A DNA stretch of 64,000 nucleotides from Vitis vinifera (taxonomy: Eukaryota; Streptophyta; Magnoliopsida; Vitales; Vitaceae), in the NCBI RefSeq assembly GCF_030704535.1, contig NC_081821.1, positions 945,001 to 1,009,000 of the forward strand, read 5' to 3'. A model generated the notes under the pieces. That model was not told the origin of the DNA. It ran no database searches and was given only the letters and a program-made list of their open reading frames with translations. Position 1 is the stretch's first letter, and every line of letters begins with the position of its first letter. Shown here piece by piece: positions 17,501 through 29,128 of this stretch. Position numbers and translations under genes: made by a program.

Positions 17501-20500
17501 ATTAAACTGACAAGCAAAGGTATTAGAACCTTAAATCTTGAATTTTATTTCCTTCATTGATATTTAAGGATTTTAAAATGCAGAAAGAAATATAGAATAT
17601 GTCCATACAATGAAATTATTTAAGAAATATTGGTTGGAACTATGGAGAGCATGAAAGAAAATATAGCACACTGCACAGGACTAAGAAAATGGGAAGAAAT
17701 ACTTAGTTGTGTGCAGTGTGCTGACAGTGAGAATTTGCCTCAGACTCCACACCAGCCCTAGGCCCATCCACACACCCAAAAACAAATAAATAAATAAAAG
17801 AAGAAGAAGAAGACAAGAAAAGAAAAGAAAAGAAAAAGAAGAGAAAGAACAACACAGCAGCACCGATCTATTGTTTTTCCTTCTATGTTTTAATTTTGTT
17901 AGGGAGGTTCTTCTACACACTGTTGTTCTTTTCAAATTGCCTCTCTATCAAAGCCATTAACAAAAACAAATCATGTTCTATGTGTGATTATTGAATGTCT
18001 TTTTAAGCATATGGAAGACTTATGGCCATCATAAGAAGTTGAATAATGCCCAAATATCACATTTCAAATGCCTGACCACTCCATTACCAATTATCTTCAC
18101 ACCTCCAAGGTCAAAGCTTCTTTAGAATTTCCTCACAACCATTCTCAATTAGAGTGTTTCATGACCATGAGTACTAAAATTGACTGATGACCTAGATGAA
18201 CAATCAACAGTGTGAACATGTGATGACAAATTTGTTTGTAGTTCTCAATTAGTCTAATGGGAACAAGTCTTTCTGTTAACCAATTTGATCCCTCTACCAG
18301 TTATTTGTTATTTATTTTACTTAGTTACCTATTAGGACTATTTCTTATGCAACTTGTCATCTGGCTAATATGCAGGAATTGGGTTCAAAAGTGTATTTTT
18401 GATCACAGCTCAGCCTTACATATTCAGTAATGGATATCAGATACGATTCAATGAAGAGCCTTGCTCGCACAGCAATCTTGGGTACATTGTCCCTGAATGG
18501 GTTGAGCAGAATCCAAGTCTTGCTGACATAAAACAAATATATGGTTCTCATGCTGTGCTTCCAACCACTACTATAATCTTGCCTCTAAAGCCAGACAAGA
18601 TCAAACCTGTGAAGCAACAGCTCTCAAGTATTCAACCTGAAGTTCTATTATTTCTTTCAAAGATTAAGCAGTTTTCTGTCAAGGAAGATAACAAGGATCC
18701 AAGGCTCAATACAGTGAATGCTATATCTATTTCAAGTGAAATTAACTTTGTTACAAGGAAAAATATTGATGCTGATTCCTATACTCTCCATCTCTCCACG
18801 GATGAAGCTAGTGATGTGACTGAAAAAGAATGCAGCTATTATATGTGGAGGCAGAAGTTCCCTGTCAGGCAGGAAAATCAAGTAGAAAGAAGACTTGGAG
18901 TGGAGGAGTGGGTTATTAAGCTAGCATTTCCGATTGGACAGCGACTGAATAGGGGGATGAGCTCTCCTGGAATCTATGCATTTCTTCCTACGGAGATGGT
19001 TACAAATTTTCCTTTCATTATTCAGGCAGATTTTGTTCTTGCATCATCCAGGGAAACAATCCTCTTGGACAACAAATGGAACCAAGGCATTCTAGATTGT
19101 GTGCCTTCTGCTTTTCTTAATGCCTTTATTTCACTGGTTACAACATCAGAAGATGTTCCAGTTTCTACACTGACCCCAATGTTTAAGTTCTTACCTATCA
19201 ACAGCTCTTCTTATCCAAAGCTCAATGTCGTGAGGGAGTCTATCAAAGCAAAACTGCTTACAGAGAATATCATACCGTGTGAGTCGTATTCAGACCAGAA
19301 GATCTTTCGTAAACCTTGTGAAGTGGGTAGGTTAATGCCTTCTTTCTGGAATATCCTGAAAAAGGCAAGGAAGCAAGGGGTAAGCTTGCATTCTCTATCA
19401 TCCCATGGAAGGTATATCCTGAATTCTTCATTTGATACAGAGGAGCACGATCACATATTGAATTTCCTTGGTGTGGAACCTGTCAATAGCGAATGGTATG
19501 CCAAGTGTATCATGAGTTCCAAGCTTGTTTTGGGAGTGACAGAGGATGACTATTTGGAGCTTCTACTCTTTATTGCTGAGAAATGGAGTTTCTCGTTCTA
19601 TAGCACTACTATGAAGTATGTGCCTCTCCTGAAATATGTTGGGCTTGACGGAAGGGTTGCTTTGTGTGCTATAAGCAACGTCACAATGCGGGATGGTGAA
19701 AGTATGATTTGTATGTCCCATGAGCCTCGGCATATCTCATGGATGATAGATTGGAACAGGGAATTTGGATTTATGACAGATCGATATTTTATGCCCAGAA
19801 GCACACAAGCAGCTATAATGTCATTTTTTAGGAGAGAGACTCTGTTGGAATGGCTTAAAATTCAAGTTAAGGTTCGTGTTGTAGGCATGTACAACTTTGC
19901 GGTCATTCTTTATAATTCTCTCAATGATGACCGACAGCTTGCAATTGCCTATGCTCACTTCCTTTATCATTCGTTCTCAAAGAGTTATCTACCAAAGGAG
20001 AAGGTTGATTATTTGTGTGGTATTATGCCACTTGTAGATAACTATGGGCATGTGATGAGACGAAGAAAAGGGGTTCTCGTCCCTGCCAATGGAAGCAAAT
20101 GGGTGGGATTGATGGGTGCAAATCCGTGGAGGGAAGAAGGCTATGTTGAACTAGGAGAAGACTATTTGCGCTCAGGAAATTATGCAGGTTCATTCACCCC
20201 AGAAAGTCAGCTAATAACATTTCTCAAAACACATATTGCAGTTTCTGATATACCTGATATATCTCCTCCCAACGCTGAGTTATCTGTTGCAGATACACCA
20301 CTCACCAAGAAAAATGCATTCTTGCTGTTGGACTGGATTCATAATCTGAATTATAAGGAAAATCTGCCTGCTAAGTTCTTGGCATCCATTCGGACAGGAA
20401 GCTGGCTCAAAATTTCCCTCAGTGACAGCCCTGGATACAGGCCACCATCACAGTCTTTTCTATTTGCTTCATCAGATGGAAATCTTCTTCAGGACGAGTC

Positions 20501-23171
20501 AGTGATGGTTGATATTCCATTGATTGACCAAGAATTTTATGGCAATGGCTTAAATAATTATAAGGAGGAGCTCAAAAAAATTGGAGTAATGTTTGAATAT
20601 CGTGACATGTGTCAGTTTGCAGGGAAGCACGTAATGTCTCTTGCAACTTCCTCTGCATTGACCAAATCTAATGTGTTTCAAATACTTAATTTCATCAAAT
20701 TTCTGCGGCTTAAAGTTCTTCCAGCTGATGAGTTCATCCAGACTATCAAGGATGGAAGATGGTTGAAGACTTCCTGTGGTCACAGGTCTCCAGTTGGATC
20801 TGTTTTATTTGACCAAGAATGGAAAGCTGCATCACAAATCAGTGACATCCCCTTCATCGACCAAGATCACTACGGCAAGGAAATCCTTCGTTTCAAAATG
20901 GAACTCCAATTGCTAGGTGTGGTAGTTGGCTTCAACAAAAATTACCAGCTTGTTACTGATCACTTAAAGTCTCAAGCATGCTCAAATCATCCAACAGCCG
21001 AGGCTATTCTTTTGATATTTGAATGCATGCGTGATTGTGAGCGCAATTCAAGACCAGCCGATAAACTTATACAGGCACTTAAAGGTAATAAATGCTTGAA
21101 GACGAACATGGGCTACAAGTTTCCTAGTGAATGTTTCCTGTTTAATACTGAGTGGGGCTGCCTTCTGAAAGTCTTCCATAATGATTTCCCACTTATTGAT
21201 GAAGACTTCTATGGGACCACCATCTTTTCTTACAAAAGAGAGTTGGGGCAAGCAGGAGTAGTGGTAGATTTTGAGGCGGCAACCCAGAAATTTTCTCCTG
21301 TTTTCAAGAAACGTGCATCCTCATCTTCCATTGGAAGAGAACATGTTCTGTCTTTTCTCGCATCTTACAGACAGATTAATAAGACAAACAACAAGTTTCC
21401 TTCAGATTTTGTGTGCAGCATCTACGAGGCAAAATGGCTGCAAACACGCTTTGGTGATCCTAGATCTCCAAGAGAGTGCATTCTTTTTGGCCCGGAGTGG
21501 GAACCTGTAAGCTCAATTACTCTGCTTCCTTTCATTGATGACAGTGATAATTCCTACGGCAAGGGCATTCATGAATACAGAAAAGAGCTGAATAGCCTGG
21601 GCGTTACCATCAAATATAGAGATGGTGTGAGGTTTGTGGCTGCTGGTATCTGTTTTCCCCAAGATCCCAGCACTATAACTCCAGAAAGTGTGCTCTCTCT
21701 GCTGCAGTGCATAAAGATTTTACAGAAATATGATCCTCATTTACCTGACATTTTCCGGAAAAAGGTTTCCCAAAGTTGGTTAAAAACCTATTATGGGTAT
21801 AGGTCTCCAGACCAAAGTTTGTTGTTTGGCTCTGAGTGGGGTTCTTTCTTACAGAGGAATGATGGGCCTTTCATTGATGAAGAATTCTATGGCCCCAACA
21901 TTACAGCCTACAAGAACGAGCTCAGAGAAATAGGAGTGACCGTTGATGTGTCAAATGGGTGCTCTTTGCTTGCCGGCTACCTTGATTTTCATTCTGAATT
22001 TTCAACCATTGTTCGAGTCTATAATTACTTGAATAAACACAGCTGGTCGCCTCACAGAGATGCTCCTAGAAGGATCTGGATCCCTAATGGTAGTGACAGT
22101 GGAGAGTGGGTCAGTCCTGAAAAGTGTGTTATTTATGACAAGGATGGTCTCTTCAGTTCACAGTTTAATGTTTTAGAGAAACACTATATGCCAGAATTAT
22201 TCACCTTTTTCTCCAGAGTTATGCAAGTTAAGTCCAATCCTTCTGTTGATGACTACTGCGAACTTTGGAATAACTGGGAAAATTCAAGGGAGCGATTGTC
22301 ACATTCAGAGTGTTGTGCTTTCTGGGCCCATGTTTCAAATCACTGGAGTAAAAAGACACAGAAAACTCTTGCTGAAAACTTGTCAAAACTGCCAGTTGAA
22401 TCGGACTCAGATGGAATCATGTTATTTGACAAACATGATGTTTACATCGCAGATGACCTCCAGCTGAAGTATCTTTTCGAACAATCTTCCCCTCATTCAA
22501 TTTTTGTCTGGTATCCCCAGCCAAGCATCCCTTCCTTGTCCTGGACTAAGCTATTTGAGATCTACAGAAAAATTGGTGTTCGAACTATCTCTGAATCTGT
22601 ACAGAAAGAGGATATCTCCAAGTTGGAAGCTAGTGAACTCAAGCAAGTGTCTCAGAAGGAATCTTTAATCGGAAGAGGCCTGCTGAGACTCATTCTTGGC
22701 TTTCTCGCTGATCCTTCTATTGAAATGGAAGCAGGACAAAGGCAGGAAGTTGTCAAAGGCCTTCTCAATCTTGAGGTCTTTCAGACGGAGGATCCAATTG
22801 CAGTAAGCTATAGACTGTCAACGACTTCCGGGGAAACCATGGACATTAATGCAAGACGAATGATGTGCTGGGACCAGGAGAATTTCAAGCTTATCATGGA
22901 GAAGATGGAGATGTCAGGTGGACATAAAAGTACAATTGAATATGCTACAATCTTCGCTGAAGTAATATCTGAAGCTGTGTTACAGGGGAATGGAGACCAT
23001 ATATCCGCTCTTGCCAAACTGATCAAGTTAGCATTCCTCCTGGATTTTGACGAGGAAGCAGTTGGGTTCTTGATGAGATCCAAGAATCTCCAAGTTTTCA
23101 TGGAGGACGAGGAGTTTCTCTCTTCAGCTTTTTCTGTCGAGGGTCGACCAGGTATGTGCCCTATGCCATGA
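14583..23171 (+). CDS. Sacsin/NO VEIN-like protein with HSP90-type ATPase domain (third tandem copy)
   Basis: Exons are 14583-14741, 15222-15432 and 18376-23171. Coding lengths of exons 1 and 2 equal those of the second copy (159 and 211 bases), and the protein is 1721 residues. The ATPase motifs are conserved (MELIQNAEDNEY, FNNEKGFS, GYIGEKGIGFKSVF), as are the five ~112-residue repeat modules. The exon 3 frame is intact. Two differences stand out. Intron 2 has grown to 2943 bases through an internal duplication. At the 3' end the ancestral GAC-TAG has become GGTCGACCAG through a six-base duplication, so reading continues for RPGMCPMP to a TGA at 23169-23171. That new tail includes CAG followed by GTATGT, a good splice donor, so a further 3' exon cannot be excluded. 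Function is as uncertain as for the neighbouring copy. Confidence 0.9.
15490..18035. repeat. Diverged ~1.4 kb direct duplication filling intron 2
   Basis: The first unit (about 15490-16850) and the second (about 16925-18035) share a collinear series of words. Examples are GGAAACAGAG then CTAAGCTTTAA (about 15496 and 16925), GTGCAGTGTGCTAAC against GTGCAGTGTGCTGAC (about 16660 and 17712), CCTTAAATCTTGAATT (about 16268 and 17529) and CTTATGGCCATC (about 16817 and 18010). The divergence is far greater than in the exons, so the duplication is old. Intron 2 of the neighbouring copy has only one equivalent (7190-7300). Confidence 0.7.
17795..17850. repeat. Purine-rich simple repeat in intron 2
   Basis: AAG and AAAAG runs lie near the end of intron 2. 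They give rise to spurious pyrimidine-coded open frames on the minus strand. Confidence 0.85.
20752..21053 (+). other. Gene-conversion partner of 9885-10186
   Basis: These 302 bases of exon 3 are identical to the second copy. They cover the second repeat module from GRWLKTSCGHRSP onward. Confidence 0.85.
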
Positions 23172-23251
23172 CCAATAAATAGTTGAAAGTGTCCTTTTCC
23201 TTTATTTTTATTTTCCCCCCTGTTTGAAATCTGTACTGGTGTGTGCTGTTA

Positions 23252-23740
23252 GATCTCCTTGTTGAAGAACTTTCCCCTGCTTGAATGTTCCTTCTTGTTT
23301 CAAAGGTCTTTAAAGGAGGTTGGGAAAGCCCATGGTGCCTTTCAAGCACTCTTAAAGCAAGGGAACACTTAAGACAAGTAGACCATCCAAGAAGTACGCA
23401 TGGCAGACACCCTCATGTCCTGCATAGTGCCTTTGTATGATACCGAAAGAGGCATAGGGCACGGTCGGTACTCTCCAAAGTGCTATATGTCCTTAGAGGG
23501 AAGGCTTTTAAGAGACTTATTTAAATTGGGGAGTACACTGTCACAGGCTTTGAAAGAGGACTCATGCATCCAAGAGGCTAGTAAGTCCCAAGACATAGAG
23601 TATGATTAGCAGACTCCTCATGCACCGGGAGGCTTCTATAAATCTTGTTGGACAGGTTTTTCGCTTGTAGCCTTTGAAGAGAGACTGAAATACCCAAGGG
23701 CTGGTAAGTCCCGGGGCAAAGAATACACATAGCTAGTAAT
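23252..23740. mobile_element. ~490-base insertion in the 3' flank of the third copy
   Basis: Downstream sequence runs parallel to the flank of the first copy (CTGGTGTGTGCT, then GGTGTGAAATGGC and CTTGCCTTTTT). Here about 490 bases beginning TCTCCTTGTTGAAG separate the two parts. The inserted DNA is GC-richer and contains two related words (GCTAGTAAGTCCCAAG and GCTGGTAAGTCCCGGG). No clear ends or target duplication were found, so the element class is open. A 69-residue open frame inside has no known domain. Confidence 0.55.
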
Positions 23741-24370
23741 AATAAGTAGTATATATTAATCAGGTGTGAAATGGCCTACTCGGGCAACCCATCAGTGTGT
23801 AGTATATATTGTAAAAACTTTGCCCCTGTGCTTGCCTTTTTAGCTACTTGTTTGCAATTAAGGTACCATTATGGTCATAAGGCTTATGTTTGTGAACTTC
23901 AAATACAAGAAAGAAATGCTCAACCTTCCTTTTCCTCCTGAGATTAACAACAGATTCGTGACCTGCTTCAATTTGAAGATTTGAAATTGTTCATGGACAA
24001 AACTTCCAGCAAGAGATCACCCTGGTTTATATTGTTATCAAGTGATATATCGGTGTACATAGACTTGGCTCACCAGAAATGCAGGTGAGGATGATCGGTT
24101 TTTCACATATATGTAATTAAGCACACTCTAAATAGAGATTCACTTATGCCGATACTGAAGATCGACCGTAAGGCCGCATCTTCATCTCGGCTTCATGTTA
24201 CATTGGGTACATAATTAGCATTCTTTCGGTCGCATTAACTATTCCTGTCTTTGCTAAAGAGCAGAACATGTGACCAAGAACAAGAATGGAAAAAAAGGCG
24301 AAAAACCCATCAGGGAATAGGTGTGGAAGGCAGTCCCCTTTCTTCCTAGCATGTTCAAGCTGATGCTTTC
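23741..24370. other. Intergenic DNA between convergent genes
   Basis: The first 100 bases are the remaining 3' flank of the ATPase gene. The rest is probably the 3' untranslated region of the minus-strand gene at 24371-25433. I see no further gene. Confidence 0.5.
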
Positions 24371-25433
24371 TCAGTCAGAAGTTGAGGCTCTGACTTGGGA
24401 AGAACTAGATGGAGATGACTTGATGGCCATTAGATTCATTACTGCCCTCCTAAATCTCCTTCCTTTCTTGTCTTTCTTCACTGGTTGAATCATCGAGGAG
24501 CCCTGTATTTCAGTAGAAGAAACAAATTGAGAAAAACCGAAGATTAAGATAGATAAATAGGAGATTGTAGCTCATCTCTTGTAATAGAAATATGTAGCTA
24601 CAACCTCAGCATTGGTTTTAAGCACAATAACATCATCATGATCCAAATTTTAAATATTTAAGCGTTTAGAAAAATTAGCTGTCCAATACGGTATTAGCGC
24701 CCAGAACCGAATCCCCGTTTAGGTCTAGGTTCTAAACAAACAATGTATATTAAACCAACAACAGATACCTGATTGGAATTCGAAAATTGGGAACTCTCAG
24801 CATTCTTCAGATCACTCTGCGAGTTGTTCCTTGTGACGTCATTCGTACCTGTAAGAAAGATGATGAGAAAATTCACACATCATCTGGTTTCAGTCCAATA
24901 AATATATAGATAGAGACAAACTTACCATTATCAGTGGCTGTGCAATATTCTCTGAAACTAGGTGAACCAGGACACACCAATCCAACCTCCTCACCACTGG
25001 CTTTTCCATCCTCTTCCCTTTCTTCTTCATCATCCCCTTCCTCCTCTCTGCCTCTCTTCCCCATTTCTTCTTCTCCCCTGCTGCCCTCCTCTTGTATAGG
25101 CAATAAGGAGGTTATCCCACTCTCAGTTCCCGGGGCTTTCATGATAGCCTCTCCATCAGACTCCGTTGCCACCTTCAACCTCGTCGATCCATCCTCCAAC
25201 GAGGACGATGACATGCTTCTCCGGCCATCCTCGTTGGAACCATTAATCGGGTAATCGTCGATGTCTGCATCACCGTTGGTGAGCAGCTCCTTCTTGGAGA
25301 GGGTGGTACCACATCCGAACATACATGTGCTTCTTCTTTTTATCTCATCGCCGGAGCAGCGGAAGAGGGGTCGACGAAGTCCGGCTGGCGACGGATCGTC
25401 GCCATGGCTGCACTTCGACGCCCCGCAACCCAT
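24371..25433 (-). CDS. N-myristoylated small plant protein of unknown function
   Basis: Exons on the minus strand are 25433-24926, 24848-24769 and 24502-24371. Each junction has GT-AG borders and keeps the frame, giving 239 residues. The protein begins MGCGASKCS: Gly2 with Ser6 suits N-myristoylation, and Cys3 and Cys8 could be palmitoylated, so membrane attachment is likely. The middle is strongly acidic (EEEGDDEEEREEDG, about residues 130-145). PGSPSFREYC, about residues 155-164, is a short motif I associate with uncharacterised plant proteins. The C-terminus is basic (KKDKKGRRFRR) and ends in a Ser-rich tail, ASTSD. The start was chosen over an upstream in-frame ATG because of the myristoylation signal. 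No enzymatic domain is visible. Most of the length looks disordered, which suits an adaptor or signalling protein, but that is inference. Confidence 0.82.
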
Positions 25434-28400
25434 GGAGATTGGAGAGAGAGAAAGAGAGGAAGGTGAAAATGGAGGGTTGGAGACAGCAGGTGGAATATGC
25501 AAAGACTAGATTTAAAGTTGCAAACGAGGGGTTCTGCGGCTACTTCGCGGGAGGTTTGGTGGTGGTAGTGTCTGTTTTTTCAGTTATTTTTAGGTAATCT
25601 GGTTTGACCTGAGCTCATTTTTTCTTTCAATATCTGCCCTCTTATTTCACTCAATAGAAATTAAAAATATTGATCAGTAAAAACGAAAAGTATTTGAGAT
25701 TATCCTAAATTTAAGTGTTGAATTTAATTTAACAATTTGACAATAAAAATTATTTATTTAAGTGTTGAATTATCAAAATTTAAATATTGTACATAATAAC
25801 TCATGGATAAAAAAAATATAATGTCCAAATAAAGTGATTAAATATTTATTTAACAGTATTATTTCATATATTATGATTAAAATTATCCTAATATTATCAT
25901 TTTTTTTTCTTTACAAAAATGTAACGATTGTTTTCGAACCATTATTACATGTTTAAAAATTGTGTGAGCAGATATTTCCACTACAGAAAGAATGGATATC
26001 AAATCAAGTAGTCTTTCTTATCTTCAAATCTTAATTATAAGAATAAATTAATTAAATATAATTTTTATTTAGAATTATAATTTTATTTTATACAATTATA
26101 CATGCTTTATTTTAAAAAGGTTCAATTTTAATTTAAAAATATGATTCACTATATATACTTCTTATATTTTCCATAACTATATATAATAAATGAATTATGT
26201 ATGGAACTATGACTAAATATTTAACGAAAAACATTTAGGGTGTGTTTCGGGTTTTAGAAAATAGCAGGGAAAGAGATAAAAATGCTAAAGGAAAATCATT
26301 AATTTTAAATATAATTGAATAACATGGAAAATCAGATAGAAAAAATAAAAAATAAAAAATATTTGAAAATTTTAAAGTATTTCTCTTGATATTTTTTCTA
26401 TAAAAAAAAAAAAGAATGTTTGAGCAAAATCTTAATGATTTAATTTTCTTTCTTACAAAATTTTTGTGGAAAACTTACTAAAAAAAGTTTTAATCACTTT
26501 TTTTTTCTTTATAATTTCTTTTCTTCAAATTTTTAGGCAACCAAAATGAAGTATAAAATAATATATAATAATAAAATCAATGAAAATAAATTTTAGAGTA
26601 AATGAGGATAATAAAAAAGAAAAAAATTCTATATTCATAATAAATAAAAATAATATATTATCTAATTTATTTCACTATCATTTTTATTTTTTTTTAACCA
26701 AAATTCTTTAAAGAAATATCATCATTATTTCCATTTTTTCATCAATCCTTCAATAAAAAATTAGTTATTACAAATAAATTATCAAGTTGATTTGAAAATT
26801 TAATTTTATTATATTAAATAATTAAAAATAAAAGATTTTATTTTAAAAGAAATTCAATTTCAATATAAATCAATTAAAAATAAAATTTGATTTAATGTAA
26901 TTCCTATAAATCAATTAGAATATATTCTAGTATTCAAAATTTTAAGTTTATCGCATGAGGAACTAATAATCAAAAAATTATTTGAAAAGAGGATCAATTT
27001 TTCTACAAAATTATTTAAAAATATAGATCTTATATTTTAAAAGAAGGATTAATATGAAATAAAAGTATATAATCTTAAGTGGTTAGTCAGATATGTTTCA
27101 ATAAATAAATTTAATAGACTTTTAATGGTATTTAGTGTTGAGTGATTTAAAATTGGTCTTATCAAACATATTTCAAAAATCTTATTTTCTATATGACTTT
27201 TCATTATCATAAAAACATCCTATACTGTATGGATCATAAAAACCTTAGCCTCAGGAAAGAGTTGGGATAAATTTTAATTAAATTGGAACCAATTAATTTA
27301 TTAATCACATCAATTCCATTTAATATCAATTTTATTTAGTTTGATTTTTTTTCTCTTGATTTGGGTTAATATTGAGCTTACAATATTTTAAAAAAAAATA
27401 ATTTTAAATTACTCGTTTTTAACACTAAATAACTAAATACAAGTTATGTAATATATAATGAAAAGCATATGATATTATAATATAGAATTAATCCAACCTA
27501 AAGCATAACATTGTTGAATTGTGAAGTCTGAATCAATTTTATTACGCTTCATTTGGAATGTCAAAGTCGAGATACCCGATCAACTCGCACGTGGGAGGTT
27601 GAAGGGGACAGAACCCTTTGGAGAAATATTTTCTATACCATGAGTGTTGAGTTTACCCCTATTATATATATTTAATCTTTTTATGTTTAGGTTTTTATTT
27701 TCTAAAGAGCTCAATCATATTCTCATTCTTTTGATTAGTGGATTGTTGAGTATTGGTGCACTCCATGAATGTAAGGACCATTATATCGTCAAACCAGTCT
27801 TTTATTTTTTTATTGTTTTCTACCCATGTGTATGTGTGATTTGATTAACAAACATATTCACCAGATGATACAAATATTTTAAGTGAAAATTTAAAAATAT
27901 TCATAGTGGCACAACCTAAAACATCAAATCATGATCACATGATAATAACATTCAAAGTGGTGGGTTAGCTTAGGGACTAAATACAATTGTAAAATTATGC
28001 ATATTCAATTCAATTTTAAAATTTTTATAACTTATAAACCGAATCAAAAATTTTTATTTAATTCTTCCCAAAATAAACCAATAAATTAAAATTTTGAAAA
28101 AAAATCAAAGGTTTTTTTCGTGGTTTTATTGACTTTTTCCTGTAGATTTCCCAATTTTATCAATAAATACAGAAAAATAAAGGAAAAATAAATAAATATT
28201 CCATTCCTTATTGAAAGATAAAAGATCAACTTTTAAATTGAATGGCATGCTTTTGAATGTGAATCTTGTTCCCCAATTTCCTTTACATAAAGAAGCTTCC
28301 TTTGAATCTTGAAAAGAAGAAAAATAATTGCATTTTTTTTTCTTCAATTTATTATTAGGGTTTTCTTCTTTGATTTTTCCTTGTGATCTTATCAGCATGT

Positions 28401-28996
28401 AACAGGTCATCAAAATGATTTTCACTTTTTCAAATCCCAACACAGAAACTCAAGGGAACCCAATTAATTTTTTGATGTTCTTTCTTATGATCATGTTGTG
28501 GACCACTTCCTCTACCCTAGATTTCTTTATTCAAAGTTTGAATTATCATTTTTCTCTGCTTTCTTCTCCTTTTTTTCCACTGTCTCCACATGTTCTTTGA
28601 AAAAATAAACTGCCTTTTAATATCAAAAGCTAAATATTTTAAGCTTTTTATGCGCTATAAGTCAACAAGGTTGAATGCATGTTAAGAAACTTAACCTAAA
28701 TTCATACTAGAAGAATCATCTCCAGCTCATAGCTGCAAATTTTCTGGCTAACCAATCAGTTCTCACACCAATACTTTAATATCTCTCTTCTTTACAGATG
28801 TGATATATATCCTCTGGTTGAGAAATATAGCCTCGAGGCACACACTAGCTAAGGCACACAGAATGATCGCCAGTTCTTAATTCTCCATTAATGGAGCTCT
28901 TGCTTAAGAAGCTGTTGGTTTAGGAGAGGAGGTCGGCAGGAATGACAAGAAGAAGAAGAAGAGCTTTCATGGTGGGTTTGTCTTCTGAAGTAGAGA
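25434..28996. other. AT-rich intergenic DNA
   Basis: The first 200 bases should hold the promoter of the minus-strand myristoylated protein; GA-rich DNA lies at 25437-25475. From 25620 on the DNA is very AT-rich with repeat-like segments (about 26233-26540). Short open frames at 27644 and 28126-28600 show no domain. I find no gene. The last stretch should include the 3' untranslated region of the NAC gene. Confidence 0.55.
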
Positions 28997-29128
28997 TCAG
29001 TGGAAGAAATTGTAGCCAGCAGTACTACTGCTTTCTTCATGGTCTGATTCACTTGAAGAAATTTCTGTGATCCCACTGGAACCTGACAATGATGAAGAAG
29101 AAGATAAAATGACCAACTAGATATTAAT
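28997..29128 (-). pseudogene. In-frame C-terminal remnant of the NAC gene beyond premature stops
   Basis: After the TAG at 29131-29129 the same reading frame meets one more TAG twelve bases on. It then runs open to a TGA at 28999-28997 and encodes SSSSSLSGSSGITEIS followed by a run rich in Ser and Glu. NAC083/VNI2-type proteins end in just such a Ser-rich SSG-TEI-SSS-E tail, so this is the old C-terminus, now untranslated unless the stops are read through or removed. Confidence 0.7.

Noticed and set aside
24934-25597. Plus-strand Ser/Pro-rich open frames
   Set aside because: Antisense of the acidic minus-strand exon of the myristoylated protein gene. The Ser/Pro richness is the complement of its Glu/Gly codons.
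27644-27844. Plus-strand hydrophobic open frame of 66 codons
   Set aside because: No family resemblance, no start context, and an AT-driven hydrophobic composition.
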